A stretch of 64,000 bases of DNA from 2-02-FULL-55-14 sp964473365 (GTDB taxonomy: Bacteria > Bacteroidota > Ignavibacteria > UBA10030): NCBI GenBank assembly GCA_964473365.1, contig CAYYOV010000018.1, positions 4,587 to 68,586 on the forward strand. Direction: 5' to 3'. How positions within the stretch are numbered: position 1 is the first letter of the stretch; every line of letters starts with the position of its first letter. The position numbers and the translations under genes are program-made. This document shows, in pieces, positions 7,895 to 16,439 of the stretch. The notes under the pieces are model-generated. The model was not told the DNA's origin, did not search any database, and saw nothing but the letters and a program-made list of their open reading frames with translations.

Positions 7895-9442
7895 ATGAGC
7901 ACAACTCCGATCCGCCGGCTCGTCCTGGCCAGCTTGCTTCTCGCCCTGACGGGATGCTCCACGTTCGCACCTCGCAACACCGGATCGACCGCCTCCGGGC
8001 CCCGGGTCGACCGGGAATTCCGCGGTGCCTGGGTAGCAACCGTGGGCAACATCGACTGGCCGAGCAAACCCGGGCTCAGCACCGAGGTCCAGCAACGGGA
8101 GGCCCGGGCGATCCTCGACACGGCCGTGTCCCTCGGACTCAATGCCATCGTCTTCCAGGTGCGGCCGCATTGCGATGCCATGTACCGCAGCGACCTTGAG
8201 CCCTGGTCGCACTACCTGACCGGCGCCCAAGGGCAGGCCCCCTCGCCGTATTACGATCCGCTGGAGTTCTGGGTCGAGGAGGCACATGACCGGGGCTTGG
8301 AATTGCATGCATGGTTCAACCCGTATCGAGCCTTCTTGTCGCGTCGGAACGGTGAGCCGCCCCCCACGTCCATCGTCAACACGAAGCCGCATCTCGTCCG
8401 CAAGCTCCAGGGAAATACGTGGTGGATGGACCCGGGACATCCAGAGACGCAGGAACATTCTTTTGCGGTGGTCATGGACGTCGTGCGGCGGTACGACGTG
8501 GACGGGATCCACTTCGACGATTATTTCTATCCGTACGGAGACGGCAACTTTCCCGACGATACTACCTGGGCCATGTATCAGGCCAAGGGCGGCTCGCTCT
8601 CACGGAACGATTGGCGTCGTTCGAACGTGAATGCGTACATCGAGCGCCTCTATGCAGCCATCAAGAAGGAAAAACCGTTAGTGAAATTCGGGCTCAGCCC
8701 GTTCGGCATCTGGCGGCCGGGCAATCCGCCCTCGATCGCGGGGTTCGATCAATACAACGGCCTGTATGCCGACGCCAAGCTCTGGTGGAACGAAGGCTGG
8801 GTCGATTACTTCACGCCGCAACTCTACTGGCCGATTAAGCAAGTGCCGCAGAGTTTTCCGGTGCTGTTGGGATGGTGGACCCGCGAGAACCGCGAAGGGC
8901 GACATCTTTGGCCCGGCATGTACACGGGGAGGATGGTCGGTGATAACCAGGACGAGATCCCCAATGAGATCATGATCGCCCGTGGCTTCGTACCGGAGGG
9001 TCCGGGACACATTCACTTCAGTTTCCGCACATTCCAACGCGACAGCGCGGTGGTGAACAACGTACTTCGATCGGGCGTCTATCGCACTCCCGCAGTCGTG
9101 CCGGCCTCACCCTGGCTCGACGACGATCCGCCGGCCCAGCCTGAGTTGACCGTGACGGCCGACTCGCTCAACGCCCAACTCACGTGGACACATCCAAACA
9201 GCGCCGACGTCTTCCGATGGGTCGTCTACGCCCGCTATGGTCAGGCATGGGAGCCGATGGTGCAGAACCGCTACTCGACGTCTGCCACGCTTTCGCGCGA
9301 GCGCACAGTTGAGGAACGAAGTCGTCGGCGCGGACAGCCGGATTCCGTGCGTGTCCGCTTCGAGCGTCTGCAGGAGGTCGGTGTAAGCGCGCTGGACCGT
9401 GTGGGAAATGAAAGTCCGGTGCGCATCATCGGTATTCAATGA
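7895..9442 (+). CDS. GHL10-family glycoside hydrolase-like lipoprotein (YngK type)
   Basis: 515 residues. Lipobox LALTGC (Cys near residue 26) suggests envelope anchoring. The TIM-barrel-like GHL10 domain (PF02638 type) runs from REFRGAWVATVGNIDWPSKP (~45) to ~370. Conserved pieces are LNAIVFQVRPHCDAMY, EAHDRGLELHAWFNPYR, YDVDGIHFDDYFYP and VDYFTPQLYW; the Asp/Glu in DGIHFDDY are candidate catalytic acids. A C-terminal fibronectin III-like domain follows (~400-515). Family proteins are thought to cut cell-wall-linked or environmental glycans, but the substrate is uncertain. A CCAAA/TTTGG-type repeat follows the stop. Confidence 0.85.
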   Translation: MSTTPIRRLVLASLLLALTGCSTFAPRNTGSTASGPRVDREFRGAWVATVGNIDWPSKPGLSTEVQQREARAILDTAVSLGLNAIVFQVRPHCDAMYRSDLEPWSHYLTGAQGQAPSPYYDPLEFWVEEAHDRGLELHAWFNPYRAFLSRRNGEPPPTSIVNTKPHLVRKLQGNTWWMDPGHPETQEHSFAVVMDVVRRYDVDGIHFDDYFYPYGDGNFPDDTTWAMYQAKGGSLSRNDWRRSNVNAYIERLYAAIKKEKPLVKFGLSPFGIWRPGNPPSIAGFDQYNGLYADAKLWWNEGWVDYFTPQLYWPIKQVPQSFPVLLGWWTRENREGRHLWPGMYTGRMVGDNQDEIPNEIMIARGFVPEGPGHIHFSFRTFQRDSAVVNNVLRSGVYRTPAVVPASPWLDDDPPAQPELTVTADSLNAQLTWTHPNSADVFRWVVYARYGQAWEPMVQNRYSTSATLSRERTVEERSRRRGQPDSVRVRFERLQEVGVSALDRVGNESPVRIIGIQ

Positions 9443-9454
9443 CGAAACATTCCA

Positions 9455-9525
9455 GATACCAGAGTCGTGGTTTGGCCGTTTGGCGGTCTGGACGTTTGTT
9501 TGGACATTTGGAGCATTTCACCCCC
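9455..9525 (+). repeat. Degenerate GTTTGG/CATTTGG repeat after the GHL10 gene
   Basis: Irregular units GGTTTGGCCGTTTGGCGG, GGACGTTTGTTTGGAC and ATTTGGAGC start about 30 bases after the stop. The complement (CTCCAAAT, CCAAACGG) is the same motif set seen after the dehydrogenase gene at 10570 and near asnB at 44434. Confidence 0.6.
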
Positions 9526-9552
9526 ATCAACGTTGATCTCTGACAGGTACGT

Positions 9553-10569
9553 ATGAGCACAACGGTGTTCATCACCGGGGCCAACGGCGAGATCGGCCAC
9601 GGCCTGATCCACCATCTCTCCGACCAGGATAACATCCAGATCGTCGCGCTCGACCTTCACCCGATGGACGCGGAGATCGCCCGACGGTGCACACAAACGA
9701 TCGTCGGCGACATCCTCGACCCGAGCGTCCTCCAGCGGGTATCGTCGGGATCTGAGTTCAGCGTGATCTACCATCTGGCGGCGCTCCTTTCGACCCGCTC
9801 GGAAAAGGAACCCCTCCTCGCTCACCGGGTCAACGTCGACGGGATGCTGAACATCCTGGAACTCGCCAACACGCAGTCGAAGGTCCAGGGCCATTCGGTG
9901 ATGGTCCTGTATCCCAGCTCCATCGCCGTTTATGGGATGCCTTCGCTCGACGCGAAACAGCTCGCCAGTCCTGTGCGCGAGGCCGATTGGTGCCAGCCGC
10001 GCACGATGTACGGCATCAACAAGCTCTACTGCGAACACCTCGGATCGTACTACAGCGACCATTATCGGCAGCTCGACATGGCCCCGTCCGGACCGCGTGT
10101 CGACGTTCGATGCATCCGTTTCCCGGGGCTCATCAGCGCTCAGACGCTGCCGACCGGCGGGACCAGCGACTTCGGGCCCGAGATGCTTCATGCGGCCGCC
10201 CAGAAGAAGCCGTATCCCTGTTTCGTGCGGGCAGATTCACGGATCCCGTTCATGGCCATGCCCGATGCGGTGCGCGCTATCCTCAAGCTTGCGTCTGCAC
10301 CTGCCGATCGATTGACACAGCGATCGTACAATATCGGCGCTTTCAATCCGTCGGCGGGGGAATTCGCAGAGCTCGTGCGGGACGCATTTCCGGGGGCGGA
10401 GATCACATTCGAGCCCGATGTGCGCCGGCAGGCGATCGTCGACAGTTGGCCGGCAGACGTGGACTCATCAGCCGCCATGCGCGATTGGGGATTCAAACCG
10501 ACCTATTCGCTGAAGCGAGCGTTCGAAGAATATCTGGTGCCGGCGGTGCGGGAGAGATATAGGGCGTAG
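9553..10569 (+). CDS. SDR-type L-threonine 3-dehydrogenase-like epimerase/dehydrogenase
   Basis: 338 residues. Rossmann motif GANGEIG at residues 8-14 and catalytic YGINK near 155 mark an extended short-chain dehydrogenase. The C-terminal signature RQAIVDSWPADVDSSAAMRD and the substrate region RIPFMAMPDAVRAI match SDR-type threonine dehydrogenases, which oxidise L-threonine to 2-amino-3-ketobutyrate with NAD+. YHLAALLSTRSEKEPLLAHR is also typical of that group. No 2-amino-3-ketobutyrate CoA-ligase gene is visible nearby. An alternative is a general NAD-dependent epimerase. A short repeat begins at the stop codon. Confidence 0.82.
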   Translation: MSTTVFITGANGEIGHGLIHHLSDQDNIQIVALDLHPMDAEIARRCTQTIVGDILDPSVLQRVSSGSEFSVIYHLAALLSTRSEKEPLLAHRVNVDGMLNILELANTQSKVQGHSVMVLYPSSIAVYGMPSLDAKQLASPVREADWCQPRTMYGINKLYCEHLGSYYSDHYRQLDMAPSGPRVDVRCIRFPGLISAQTLPTGGTSDFGPEMLHAAAQKKPYPCFVRADSRIPFMAMPDAVRAILKLASAPADRLTQRSYNIGAFNPSAGEFAELVRDAFPGAEITFEPDVRRQAIVDSWPADVDSSAAMRDWGFKPTYSLKRAFEEYLVPAVRERYRA

Positions 10570-10612
10570 ACTCCAAACTCCAAATGGCCAGACTCCAAAC
10601 AAACGCCAAACG
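10570..10612 (+). repeat. CTCCAAATGGCCAGA-type repeat abutting the dehydrogenase stop
   Basis: Starts directly after the TAG of the preceding gene: ACTCCAAACTCCAAATGGCC, AGACTCCAAACAAACGCCAA and so on. The 14-base unit CCAAATGGCCAGAC recurs at about 44443-44455 (exact) and as its complement at 9470-9515 (approximate). Confidence 0.65.
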
Positions 10613-10773
10613 CTCTACTCTTTTGAGAACGATCCGCAGACGCGGCAAAGGCCAAAGGCATGAATCAAGACTCAAAAGGGCTGGCGTAATGTAGCGCCGG
10701 CCTTTGTCGTTCAACGTCTTCATCGCCCCCCCCTCACCCCTACTCTCCACCACTCCTCCCAGCAATCTTCACG

Positions 10774-11364
10774 TTGATCGCTCTGAATTCCATTCCCCCC
10801 TCGGCCTCCGACCGTCTTCTTCGTTCGTGGGGGCACGATCTGGTCGAAGAATACGCAGAAATGGTCACGCGGGCCGGCTTTGATCCCTCGGCACCAGTCG
10901 TCGAGCTCGCTACTGGTACGGGACGCATGTCGGCCGTGCTGGCACATCTCGGCTATCGGGTCATCAGCGGGGACCGGACGCTGGAGAAGCGAGAACGCGT
11001 CATGGAGCGTCTCGCGGAAGCTCGGGCTCGGGTGACGTTGGTGGGATTGGAGATGGGACGGCTTCCGTTCCGCAGCGGATCGCTCATGAGCGTCACGTGT
11101 GTCAACACGCTCCACGAGATCGACGATCCTGGGCCGGCCCTCAAAGAGCTCCTTCGCGTTCGAGATCCTCTTGGCCGACTGCTGATCGCGGACTTCAACG
11201 AACGGGGCTTCGACGTGATGCAACGCTTAGAGCGGGAGATCTATCGGCGGGACCATCCGCGGGGATCGATGCCGATCGCGAATGTGGAGCGGGTGCTGCA
11301 GGAATCGGGCGCACGATTCGAAACGTTCGAGACAGGCCTGAACGTCGTAGTTGCTGTGAGGTGA
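10774..11364 (+). CDS. Class I SAM-dependent methyltransferase (type 11)
   Basis: 196 residues. Motif I is VVELATGTGRMSAVLA near residue 42, followed by VISGDRT (acidic residue after strand 2), LEMGRLPFRSGSLMSVTCVN and the late strand LGRLLIADFNERGFD. The start is a TTG at 10774 with no good ribosome-binding site; the next in-frame ATG (10861) would cut into helix A, so TTG is preferred. The substrate is unknown. The gene stands alone, converging with the acyltransferase gene. Confidence 0.78.
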   Translation: MIALNSIPPSASDRLLRSWGHDLVEEYAEMVTRAGFDPSAPVVELATGTGRMSAVLAHLGYRVISGDRTLEKRERVMERLAEARARVTLVGLEMGRLPFRSGSLMSVTCVNTLHEIDDPGPALKELLRVRDPLGRLLIADFNERGFDVMQRLEREIYRRDHPRGSMPIANVERVLQESGARFETFETGLNVVVAVR

Positions 11365-11483
11365 GAATCTAGCAGCTACTGCCCCCCTATGGCAGTACGG
11401 GAAGTAACGTAGTGCGGAAGCTGTCTTCCGGCCCCAGGATCGCGCGTGAAAGGATTTCTCGCATCCGCTTTCCGCTCCGATAC

Positions 11484-11534
11484 CTCCACCTCACCTTCTT
11501 CCTCTCCCCTTCCTCCTCCCTCCTTTCTCCTCTC
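11484..11534 (-). repeat. Purine-rich degenerate repeat after the acyltransferase stop
   Basis: On the minus strand the sequence immediately after the TGA is an AGGAG/GAGGA array (GAGAGGAGAAAGGAGGGAGG, then more of the same) for about 55 bases. It is non-coding and is another case of a degenerate repeat starting exactly at a gene's 3' end. Confidence 0.6.
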
Positions 11535-12452
11535 TCAGTTCTCCTCCGCCACCCAGTGTTTCCACCGCTTGTGCGTCCACATCCACTGGTCCGGGTCGCG
11601 CAGGATATACTCTTCGGTCATGGCCGTGAACCGGCTCGTCAACTCCACGACGTTCGTCTCGCTGTAACCGTGGATGCCTTCCGATGGGACGCGGACCAGA
11701 TCGCCACGATAGGTCTCGTTTGACACGCGTCGCAAGCGGCAAAGGTAGATCGGCACCCCTGTCTTCAATGACAATGCAGCGGGACCCTTTGCGGTAGGAA
11801 CGCTTCGCCCGAAGAACGGCACGCGGATACTCTCCTTTGGAACGCTTTGGTCTGCGGCGAGGATCACGATGCCGCCACCCTGCGCTTCAGCCATCGTGTC
11901 CCCCACGGCCGTCTGCATCGGGATCCACTTCAGACCAAACTTCGAACGCCACGCGTAGATGAACCGATCGGTCAACGGGTTCGAAAGTGGCTTGTACACG
12001 ACCGAGGTCCTGCCGGGAAACGCGGCATTCACACCTTGTAGTATAAATTCCCATCCCGCCATGTGGCTGACGATCACGACTGCGCCCCGGTCGCCCAGGT
12101 CTCGACGGACTTCCTCCGCGTTTTCGACGACCGCTTCGTGTCGGAGACGCGCGAAGTCGAGCCGAGGAAACCAGAGCAACTCAAGAAAGCTCACGGCGAC
12201 CGTCTCGAACGACCCGTGTGCAATTCGCTCGAGCTCGTGTTCCGAATGGTTCGAGAATGCCGCCCGGAGGTTCTCCAAGGCCACGCGTCGGCGCGAGCCG
12301 AGCAGTCGATATCCCAACCTGCCGAGCGAGCGTCCAAGTGCCCGCACCACAGACAGCGGAATCAGACAGACGAGCGCCGTCATGAGGAAGAAGAATGGCA
12401 GTTCGAGAAGATGATGGACCTTGAACGGCCGCGAGATCGGTGGCTTCAGCAT
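11535..12452 (-). CDS. LpxL/HtrB-family lysophospholipid/lipid A acyltransferase
   Basis: 305 residues. An N-terminal membrane anchor (LLELPFFFLMTALVCLIPLS) is followed by the acyltransferase domain. The catalytic H-x4-E is in SHMAGWEF (~128), then VVYKPLSNPLTDRF, RVPFFGRSVPTAKGPAALS and the C-terminal WMWTHKRWK. This order is diagnostic of the family that adds secondary acyl chains to lipid A or makes related acylated envelope lipids. It acts at the inner membrane with acyl-ACP or acyl-CoA. It supports a Gram-negative outer membrane. Divergent from deoC, with a ~155-base spacer between them. Confidence 0.88.
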   Translation of the reverse strand: MLKPPISRPFKVHHLLELPFFFLMTALVCLIPLSVVRALGRSLGRLGYRLLGSRRRVALENLRAAFSNHSEHELERIAHGSFETVAVSFLELLWFPRLDFARLRHEAVVENAEEVRRDLGDRGAVVIVSHMAGWEFILQGVNAAFPGRTSVVYKPLSNPLTDRFIYAWRSKFGLKWIPMQTAVGDTMAEAQGGGIVILAADQSVPKESIRVPFFGRSVPTAKGPAALSLKTGVPIYLCRLRRVSNETYRGDLVRVPSEGIHGYSETNVVELTSRFTAMTEEYILRDPDQWMWTHKRWKHWVAEEN

Positions 12453-12608
12453 GAAGCAATGTACTCATGTTTCGTGGAATCTGTGATAGTCGTGGTTCGG
12501 GGTTGGGGTCATTTTACGTACTGCTCTATTCTCCAAGGATCCCTCACGCATCAGCCATCGCCTCCATCCTATTTCCCCTCACGCAAAGAATCGGTACCAT
12601 TGACGACC

Positions 12609-13622
12609 ATGGCCATCAAGGATAAACATCGCGCTCCTGCCCGGAACGCGATCCGGCGAACGGCCGCCGGTCTGAAAACCAATTCGCCGATCCCGTTCGA
12701 TCCAGCACTCGTCCACGCGATGCGCGTGAACCGGAGCGCCATCGAGGCCCGCGCCGTCGAGCTCGGCACCCGCCGGTCGTTCAAGGTCGAAGCACAGGTC
12801 GCAGCCTACGTCACCGCCATCCGCTGCATGGACCTGACGACCCTGGCTGGAGATGATACCGCCGGTCGTGTGGCACGGCTCTGCGCAAAAGCCATCAACC
12901 CGGTGGAGCCGGAGATCATCCAGGCCCTGCATCTCCCGCCGATCACCGTTGCGGCCGTCTGCGTCTATCCCGCACAGGTGAAGGCTGCCGTCGGATCACT
13001 CGGCGGACGATTGCCCGTCGCCTCAGTGGCGACCGGATTCCCCGCCGGACAGACGTTCATCGGCCTCAAGACCAAAGAGATCGACATGGCCATCAAGGCC
13101 GGAGCGACGGAGATCGACGTCGTGATCAGCCGCGAGAAAGTGTTGACCGGACAGTGGCGGTCGCTCTACGACGAGATCGTCGCATATCGCGACGTCTGTG
13201 GCTCGCGCGCCAAGCTCAAGACAATCCTGGGGGTCGGCAATCTCGAAACGCTCGCAAACATCGCCGCCGCGTCAGCCGTGGCCATCATGGCCGGGTCCGA
13301 CACGATCAAGACCTCCACGGGCTTCGAGCCGACCAATGCGACACTTGAAAGCGGGCTCGTCATGGTGCGACAGATCCGCCGGTTCATCGACCTTGGAGCG
13401 CTCGGTGCGCGTTCCGTCGGGTTCAAGCCCGCCGGGGGCATCCGCACGGCAAAGGACGCCATGCTGTGGCTGACGCTGATGCTCGAAGAAATGGGACCGG
13501 AGTGGACCCAGCCGCACCTGTTCCGCCTGGGCGCCAGCGCCCTCCTGACCGACATCGAACGACAGCTGCGGCACCTGGCGTACGGCCGGTACTCCAACGT
13601 GCAGTACCATCCAATGGCTTAG
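12609..13622 (+). CDS. deoC: Deoxyribose-phosphate aldolase (DeoC)
   Basis: About 337 residues from ATG 12609 (a TTG three codons earlier is possible; the longer open frame upstream lies antisense to the acyltransferase gene). The aldolase signature is MDLTTLAGDDTAGRVARLCA, the strand TEIDVVISREKVL, the Schiff-base Lys in IKTSTGF and the second Lys in VGFKPAGGIRT. It cleaves 2-deoxyribose 5-phosphate to glyceraldehyde 3-phosphate and acetaldehyde in the cytosol. An N-terminal ~70-residue extension makes it longer than E. coli DeoC (about 260), as in eukaryote-like DeoC forms. The following ALDH16-type enzyme could oxidise the acetaldehyde. Confidence 0.93.
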   Translation: MAIKDKHRAPARNAIRRTAAGLKTNSPIPFDPALVHAMRVNRSAIEARAVELGTRRSFKVEAQVAAYVTAIRCMDLTTLAGDDTAGRVARLCAKAINPVEPEIIQALHLPPITVAAVCVYPAQVKAAVGSLGGRLPVASVATGFPAGQTFIGLKTKEIDMAIKAGATEIDVVISREKVLTGQWRSLYDEIVAYRDVCGSRAKLKTILGVGNLETLANIAAASAVAIMAGSDTIKTSTGFEPTNATLESGLVMVRQIRRFIDLGALGARSVGFKPAGGIRTAKDAMLWLTLMLEEMGPEWTQPHLFRLGASALLTDIERQLRHLAYGRYSNVQYHPMA

Positions 13623-13678
13623 GAGAGCTGAGGCGGGAGGAAGGTGTGAGGAGAAGGGAGTTGGAAGGTTTCCGAGGA
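13623..13678 (+). repeat. Purine-rich degenerate repeat after deoC
   Basis: GGAGAGCTGAGGCGGGAGGA and GGTGTGAGGAGAAGGGAG begin right at the deoC stop. The array is irregular and non-coding, of the same style as the arrays after the acyltransferase and ALDH genes. Confidence 0.5.
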
Positions 13679-13729
13679 TAGCAGCGCCTTCGGGTAAAGC
13701 AACGAAAATCAGACTTGGCGAATGAGGCT

Positions 13730-16165
13730 ATGAACAATCAATACCTGGAATCCCTTCTCAAGTCGCTTGACTACGGTCCGGCCCCTGAGCAGGAGACTCG
13801 CACGCGCGAATGGCTCTCGTCGTACGGCGCTACGTTCTCACATTACATCAATGGAGCGTGGCAGCCGCCTGCGACGGGGGCGCATTTCCCCACCATCAAC
13901 CCTGCCAGGCATGACGAAGTGCTGGCACAGATCGCATTGGGGACGAAAGAAGACGTCGATGCAGCCGTCGCGGCAGCCCAGGCGGCATTCCCGGCCTGGA
14001 GTGGGCTCAGCGGCCATGAGCGCGCAAAATATCTCTATGCGATCGCGCGCGCGATCGCGAAGCATGCCCGCATCTTCGCCGTGCTTGAGTCGCTGGACAA
14101 CGGCAAGCCGATCCGGGAGACCCGCGATATCGACGTGCCGGTTGTGATCCGTCATTTCTATTATCATGCCGGATGGGCTCAATCGTTCGAAACGGAGTTT
14201 GCCGGATATCGTCCGGGAGGTGTGATCGCGCAGATCATCCCGTGGAATTTTCCGTTCCTGATGCTCGCCTGGAAGATCGCCCCCGCCATTGCCGCAGGAA
14301 ATACTGTCGTCCTGAAGCCGTCGAAATCGACGCCGCTGAGCGCTCTCCTGCTGGCCGACATTCTGATGAAGGAGGTGAAGCTGCCACCAGGCGTGGTGAA
14401 TATCGTCACGGGCGATTCGAAGACCGGTACGATGCTGTACGAACATCCGGTGCCTTGGAAGGTCACCTTTACCGGGTCGACGGACGTCGGACGCATCATC
14501 CGCAAGGGGACCGCCGGGTCCGGTAAGCATCTGACAATGGAGCTGGGCGGCAAGTCGCCGTTCATCGTGTTCGATTCTGCCGACCTCGATTCGGCCGTCG
14601 AAGGTGTGGTCAACGGCATCTGGTTCAACGAAGGGCAAGTCTGCTGTGCCGGTTCGCGCCTCCTCGTGCAGGAGTCGATCCACGACGACTTCATCAAGCG
14701 CCTGAAGCGGCGGATGAAGAAGCTCCGCGTCGGCAACCCGCTCGACAAGGCCGTCGATATGGGGGCCATCAATAACGCCGAGCAGCTGAAGAAGATCGGC
14801 GAGATGATGGCCATCGGCCGGAAGGAAGGGGCTGAGATGTGGCAGCCGGACAACGTCACGTGCCCGAAGGGCGGCTATTTCCTTCCCCCCACGCTCTTCA
14901 CGAAGGTGGAACCGTCACACACGATCGCGCAGGAAGAGATCTTCGGCCCGGTGCTCGTGACGCTCACGTTCCGGACGCCTTCGGAAGCCATCGCGCTCGC
15001 GAACAATACGCGATATGGACTGGCGGCCTCGATCTGGTCGCAGGACATCGACACAGCCATGCACGTCGCCCGACAGGTCCGGGCGGGAACCGTCTGGATC
15101 AATTCGACCAATCTGTTCGACGCCGCTGCTGGATTCGGCGGCTATAAGGAGAGCGGCTACGGCCGGGAAGGTGGTCGCGAAGGAATGTATGCGGTGGTGG
15201 TGGAAGAAGGTGAGAGGTCAGAGCTCAGAGGCCAGAGACCAGAGGCCAGAGGCCAGAAGCCAGAGGCTGCGGCCACGAGCGAGTCGAGCATCTCCAGCAC
15301 GACTCTTCATTCCTCTAACTCTGCCGCGATCGACCGGACATTCCGGTTCCTGATCGGCGGAAAATTGGCACGGCCGGACCAGGCCGGAAGCTTTCAGATC
15401 AAGAGTCCGACCGGAAAGGTCCTCGCAGTCGTGGGTGAAGCGAACCGGAAGGACGTACGGAACGCCGTCGAAGCGGCGCGCGGAGCGTTCGCCTCGTGGT
15501 TTGAATCGGCCGCGCACCTGCGGGCCCAAATCCTCTATTTCTGGGCGGAGAATTTGTCGAACGAAGCGGAGCGTTTTGCAGCCGGCATCTCGGCCCAAAC
15601 CGGCCGCTCGCTGGCCGATGCGCACGACGAAGTGAAGACCAGCGTCCGCCGTCTGTTCGACTGCGCCGCGTACGCAGATAAGTTTGGCGGAAGCGTCCAG
15701 CCGGTGCTCGGGCGGCGGTTGGTCGTTGGTCTTCGGGAACCGGTCGGCGTACTGGGGATGCGCGCTCCGGATGGATCACCGCTCCTCGGTCTTGTGTCGA
15801 TCATCGGTCCAGCACTGGCAATGGCCAATACCGTCGTGGTCGTAGCTGGTACGTATGCAATGACAGCTATGGATCTTGTGCAGGTGATCCAGCATTCGGA
15901 CATTCCGGCGGGCGTCATCAACATGCTCACTGCCCAGGAACCTGACGGGGCGGCCAACGTGCTCGCGGCCCACGAGGCGGTTGACGGCGTTTGGTCGTTC
16001 GGTGATCCGGCCGCATGCAAGGCGGTCGAGGCGGCATCGGTAGCCAACATGAAACAGACGTGGGTTTCCTCCGGTCAACCGATCGCGTGGGAGCGTGTAT
16101 CGATGGAGCGCTTGCTTCTCAAGGCGACCCAGGTGAAGAACATCTGGGTGCCGTATGGAGTATGA
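13730..16165 (+). CDS. ALDH16-type double-domain aldehyde dehydrogenase
   Basis: About 811 residues from ATG 13730 (TTG 13715 also possible). Domain 1 (~35-495) is a full aldehyde dehydrogenase: IIPWNFPFLMLAWKIAPA, FTGSTDVGR for NAD binding, catalytic Glu in LTMELGGKSPF (~269) and catalytic Cys in GQVCCAGSR (~305). Domain 2 (~540-811) is a second ALDH-like fold (FLIGGKLARPDQAG ...) that ends early and lacks the GQxC catalytic loop, as in the ALDH16 family. Between them is a Arg/Glu/Gln-rich linker encoded by a tandem repeat. It likely oxidises an aldehyde with NAD+, perhaps acetaldehyde made by the neighbouring DeoC (inference from context). Confidence 0.88.
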   Translation: MNNQYLESLLKSLDYGPAPEQETRTREWLSSYGATFSHYINGAWQPPATGAHFPTINPARHDEVLAQIALGTKEDVDAAVAAAQAAFPAWSGLSGHERAKYLYAIARAIAKHARIFAVLESLDNGKPIRETRDIDVPVVIRHFYYHAGWAQSFETEFAGYRPGGVIAQIIPWNFPFLMLAWKIAPAIAAGNTVVLKPSKSTPLSALLLADILMKEVKLPPGVVNIVTGDSKTGTMLYEHPVPWKVTFTGSTDVGRIIRKGTAGSGKHLTMELGGKSPFIVFDSADLDSAVEGVVNGIWFNEGQVCCAGSRLLVQESIHDDFIKRLKRRMKKLRVGNPLDKAVDMGAINNAEQLKKIGEMMAIGRKEGAEMWQPDNVTCPKGGYFLPPTLFTKVEPSHTIAQEEIFGPVLVTLTFRTPSEAIALANNTRYGLAASIWSQDIDTAMHVARQVRAGTVWINSTNLFDAAAGFGGYKESGYGREGGREGMYAVVVEEGERSELRGQRPEARGQKPEAAATSESSISSTTLHSSNSAAIDRTFRFLIGGKLARPDQAGSFQIKSPTGKVLAVVGEANRKDVRNAVEAARGAFASWFESAAHLRAQILYFWAENLSNEAERFAAGISAQTGRSLADAHDEVKTSVRRLFDCAAYADKFGGSVQPVLGRRLVVGLREPVGVLGMRAPDGSPLLGLVSIIGPALAMANTVVVVAGTYAMTAMDLVQVIQHSDIPAGVINMLTAQEPDGAANVLAAHEAVDGVWSFGDPAACKAVEAASVANMKQTWVSSGQPIAWERVSMERLLLKATQVKNIWVPYGV
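15215..15272 (+). repeat. In-frame CCAGAGG tandem repeat inside the ALDH16 gene
   Basis: Imperfect 7- to 14-base units (CCAGAGGCCAGAG) read in frame as RGQRPEARGQKPEA, forming the inter-domain linker. The sequence is degenerate and of the same low-complexity style as the intergenic repeats, but lies within a gene without breaking it. Confidence 0.75.
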
Positions 16166-16245
16166 AGTAGGAAGTAGGGAGTAGTGAGTGGGTAGCGGGT
16201 AGCGGGGGGTGGGTAGTAGGTGGTAGGTGGTGGGAAGGGCGGGCT
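16158..16245 (+). repeat. GTAGGAAGTAGGGAG-type degenerate repeat at the ALDH16 3' end
   Basis: Starts within the last codons of the gene (GGAGTATGA contains the stop) and continues as GAAGTAGGAAGTAGGGAGTA, then GTGAGTGGGTAGCGGGTAGC, then GGTAGTAGGTGGTAGG. Period ~7-8, strongly G-rich on the coding strand, with many stop triplets in all frames. Confidence 0.7.
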
Positions 16246-16277
16246 GGGTGCGTGTGATCGAGTCGAATCGTAATGCG

Positions 16278-16311
16278 AAAAGGGTCTCCTGATGTGAGAG
16301 GGGGACCCTTT
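16278..16311 (+). terminator. Terminator downstream of ALDH16
   Basis: AAAGGGTC and GACCCTTT form an 8-bp stem, extended by CC/GG across a one-base mismatch, around a loop near 16290-16300, followed by a modest T-rich stretch. Located about 110 bases after the ALDH16 stop, beyond the G-rich repeat. Confidence 0.6.
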
Positions 16312-16387
16312 GTCGTTCTTGTTCGTCCGCGTTGCCCCATTGCTCCACGTCCCGCCGATCGACCGTCCGCTGGATGCGGATGAAATG

Positions 16388-16418
16388 AAAAACCCCGCCT
16401 CTCTTTCGAGAAGCGGGG
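16388..16418 (-). terminator. Terminator of the cold-shock gene
   Basis: On the minus strand CCCCGCTTCTC-GAAA-GAGAGGCGGGG forms an 11-bp stem with a tetraloop, followed by five Ts. It lies 20-50 bases after the csp stop, so it is a near-ideal intrinsic terminator. Confidence 0.9.
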
Positions 16419-16439
16419 CTTTCGTTGCGGCGTAGTGCG

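Noticed and set aside
11378..11435. Terminators after the methyltransferase at 11364
   Set aside because: Two short hairpins (ACTGCC/GGCAGT and GGAAG/CTTCC) exist but have no T tract and stems of only 5-6 bp.
12063..12608. An N-terminal extension of DeoC by ~180 residues
   Set aside because: This stretch is antisense to the LpxL-type acyltransferase and lacks DeoC homology; ATG 12609 gives a credible family length.
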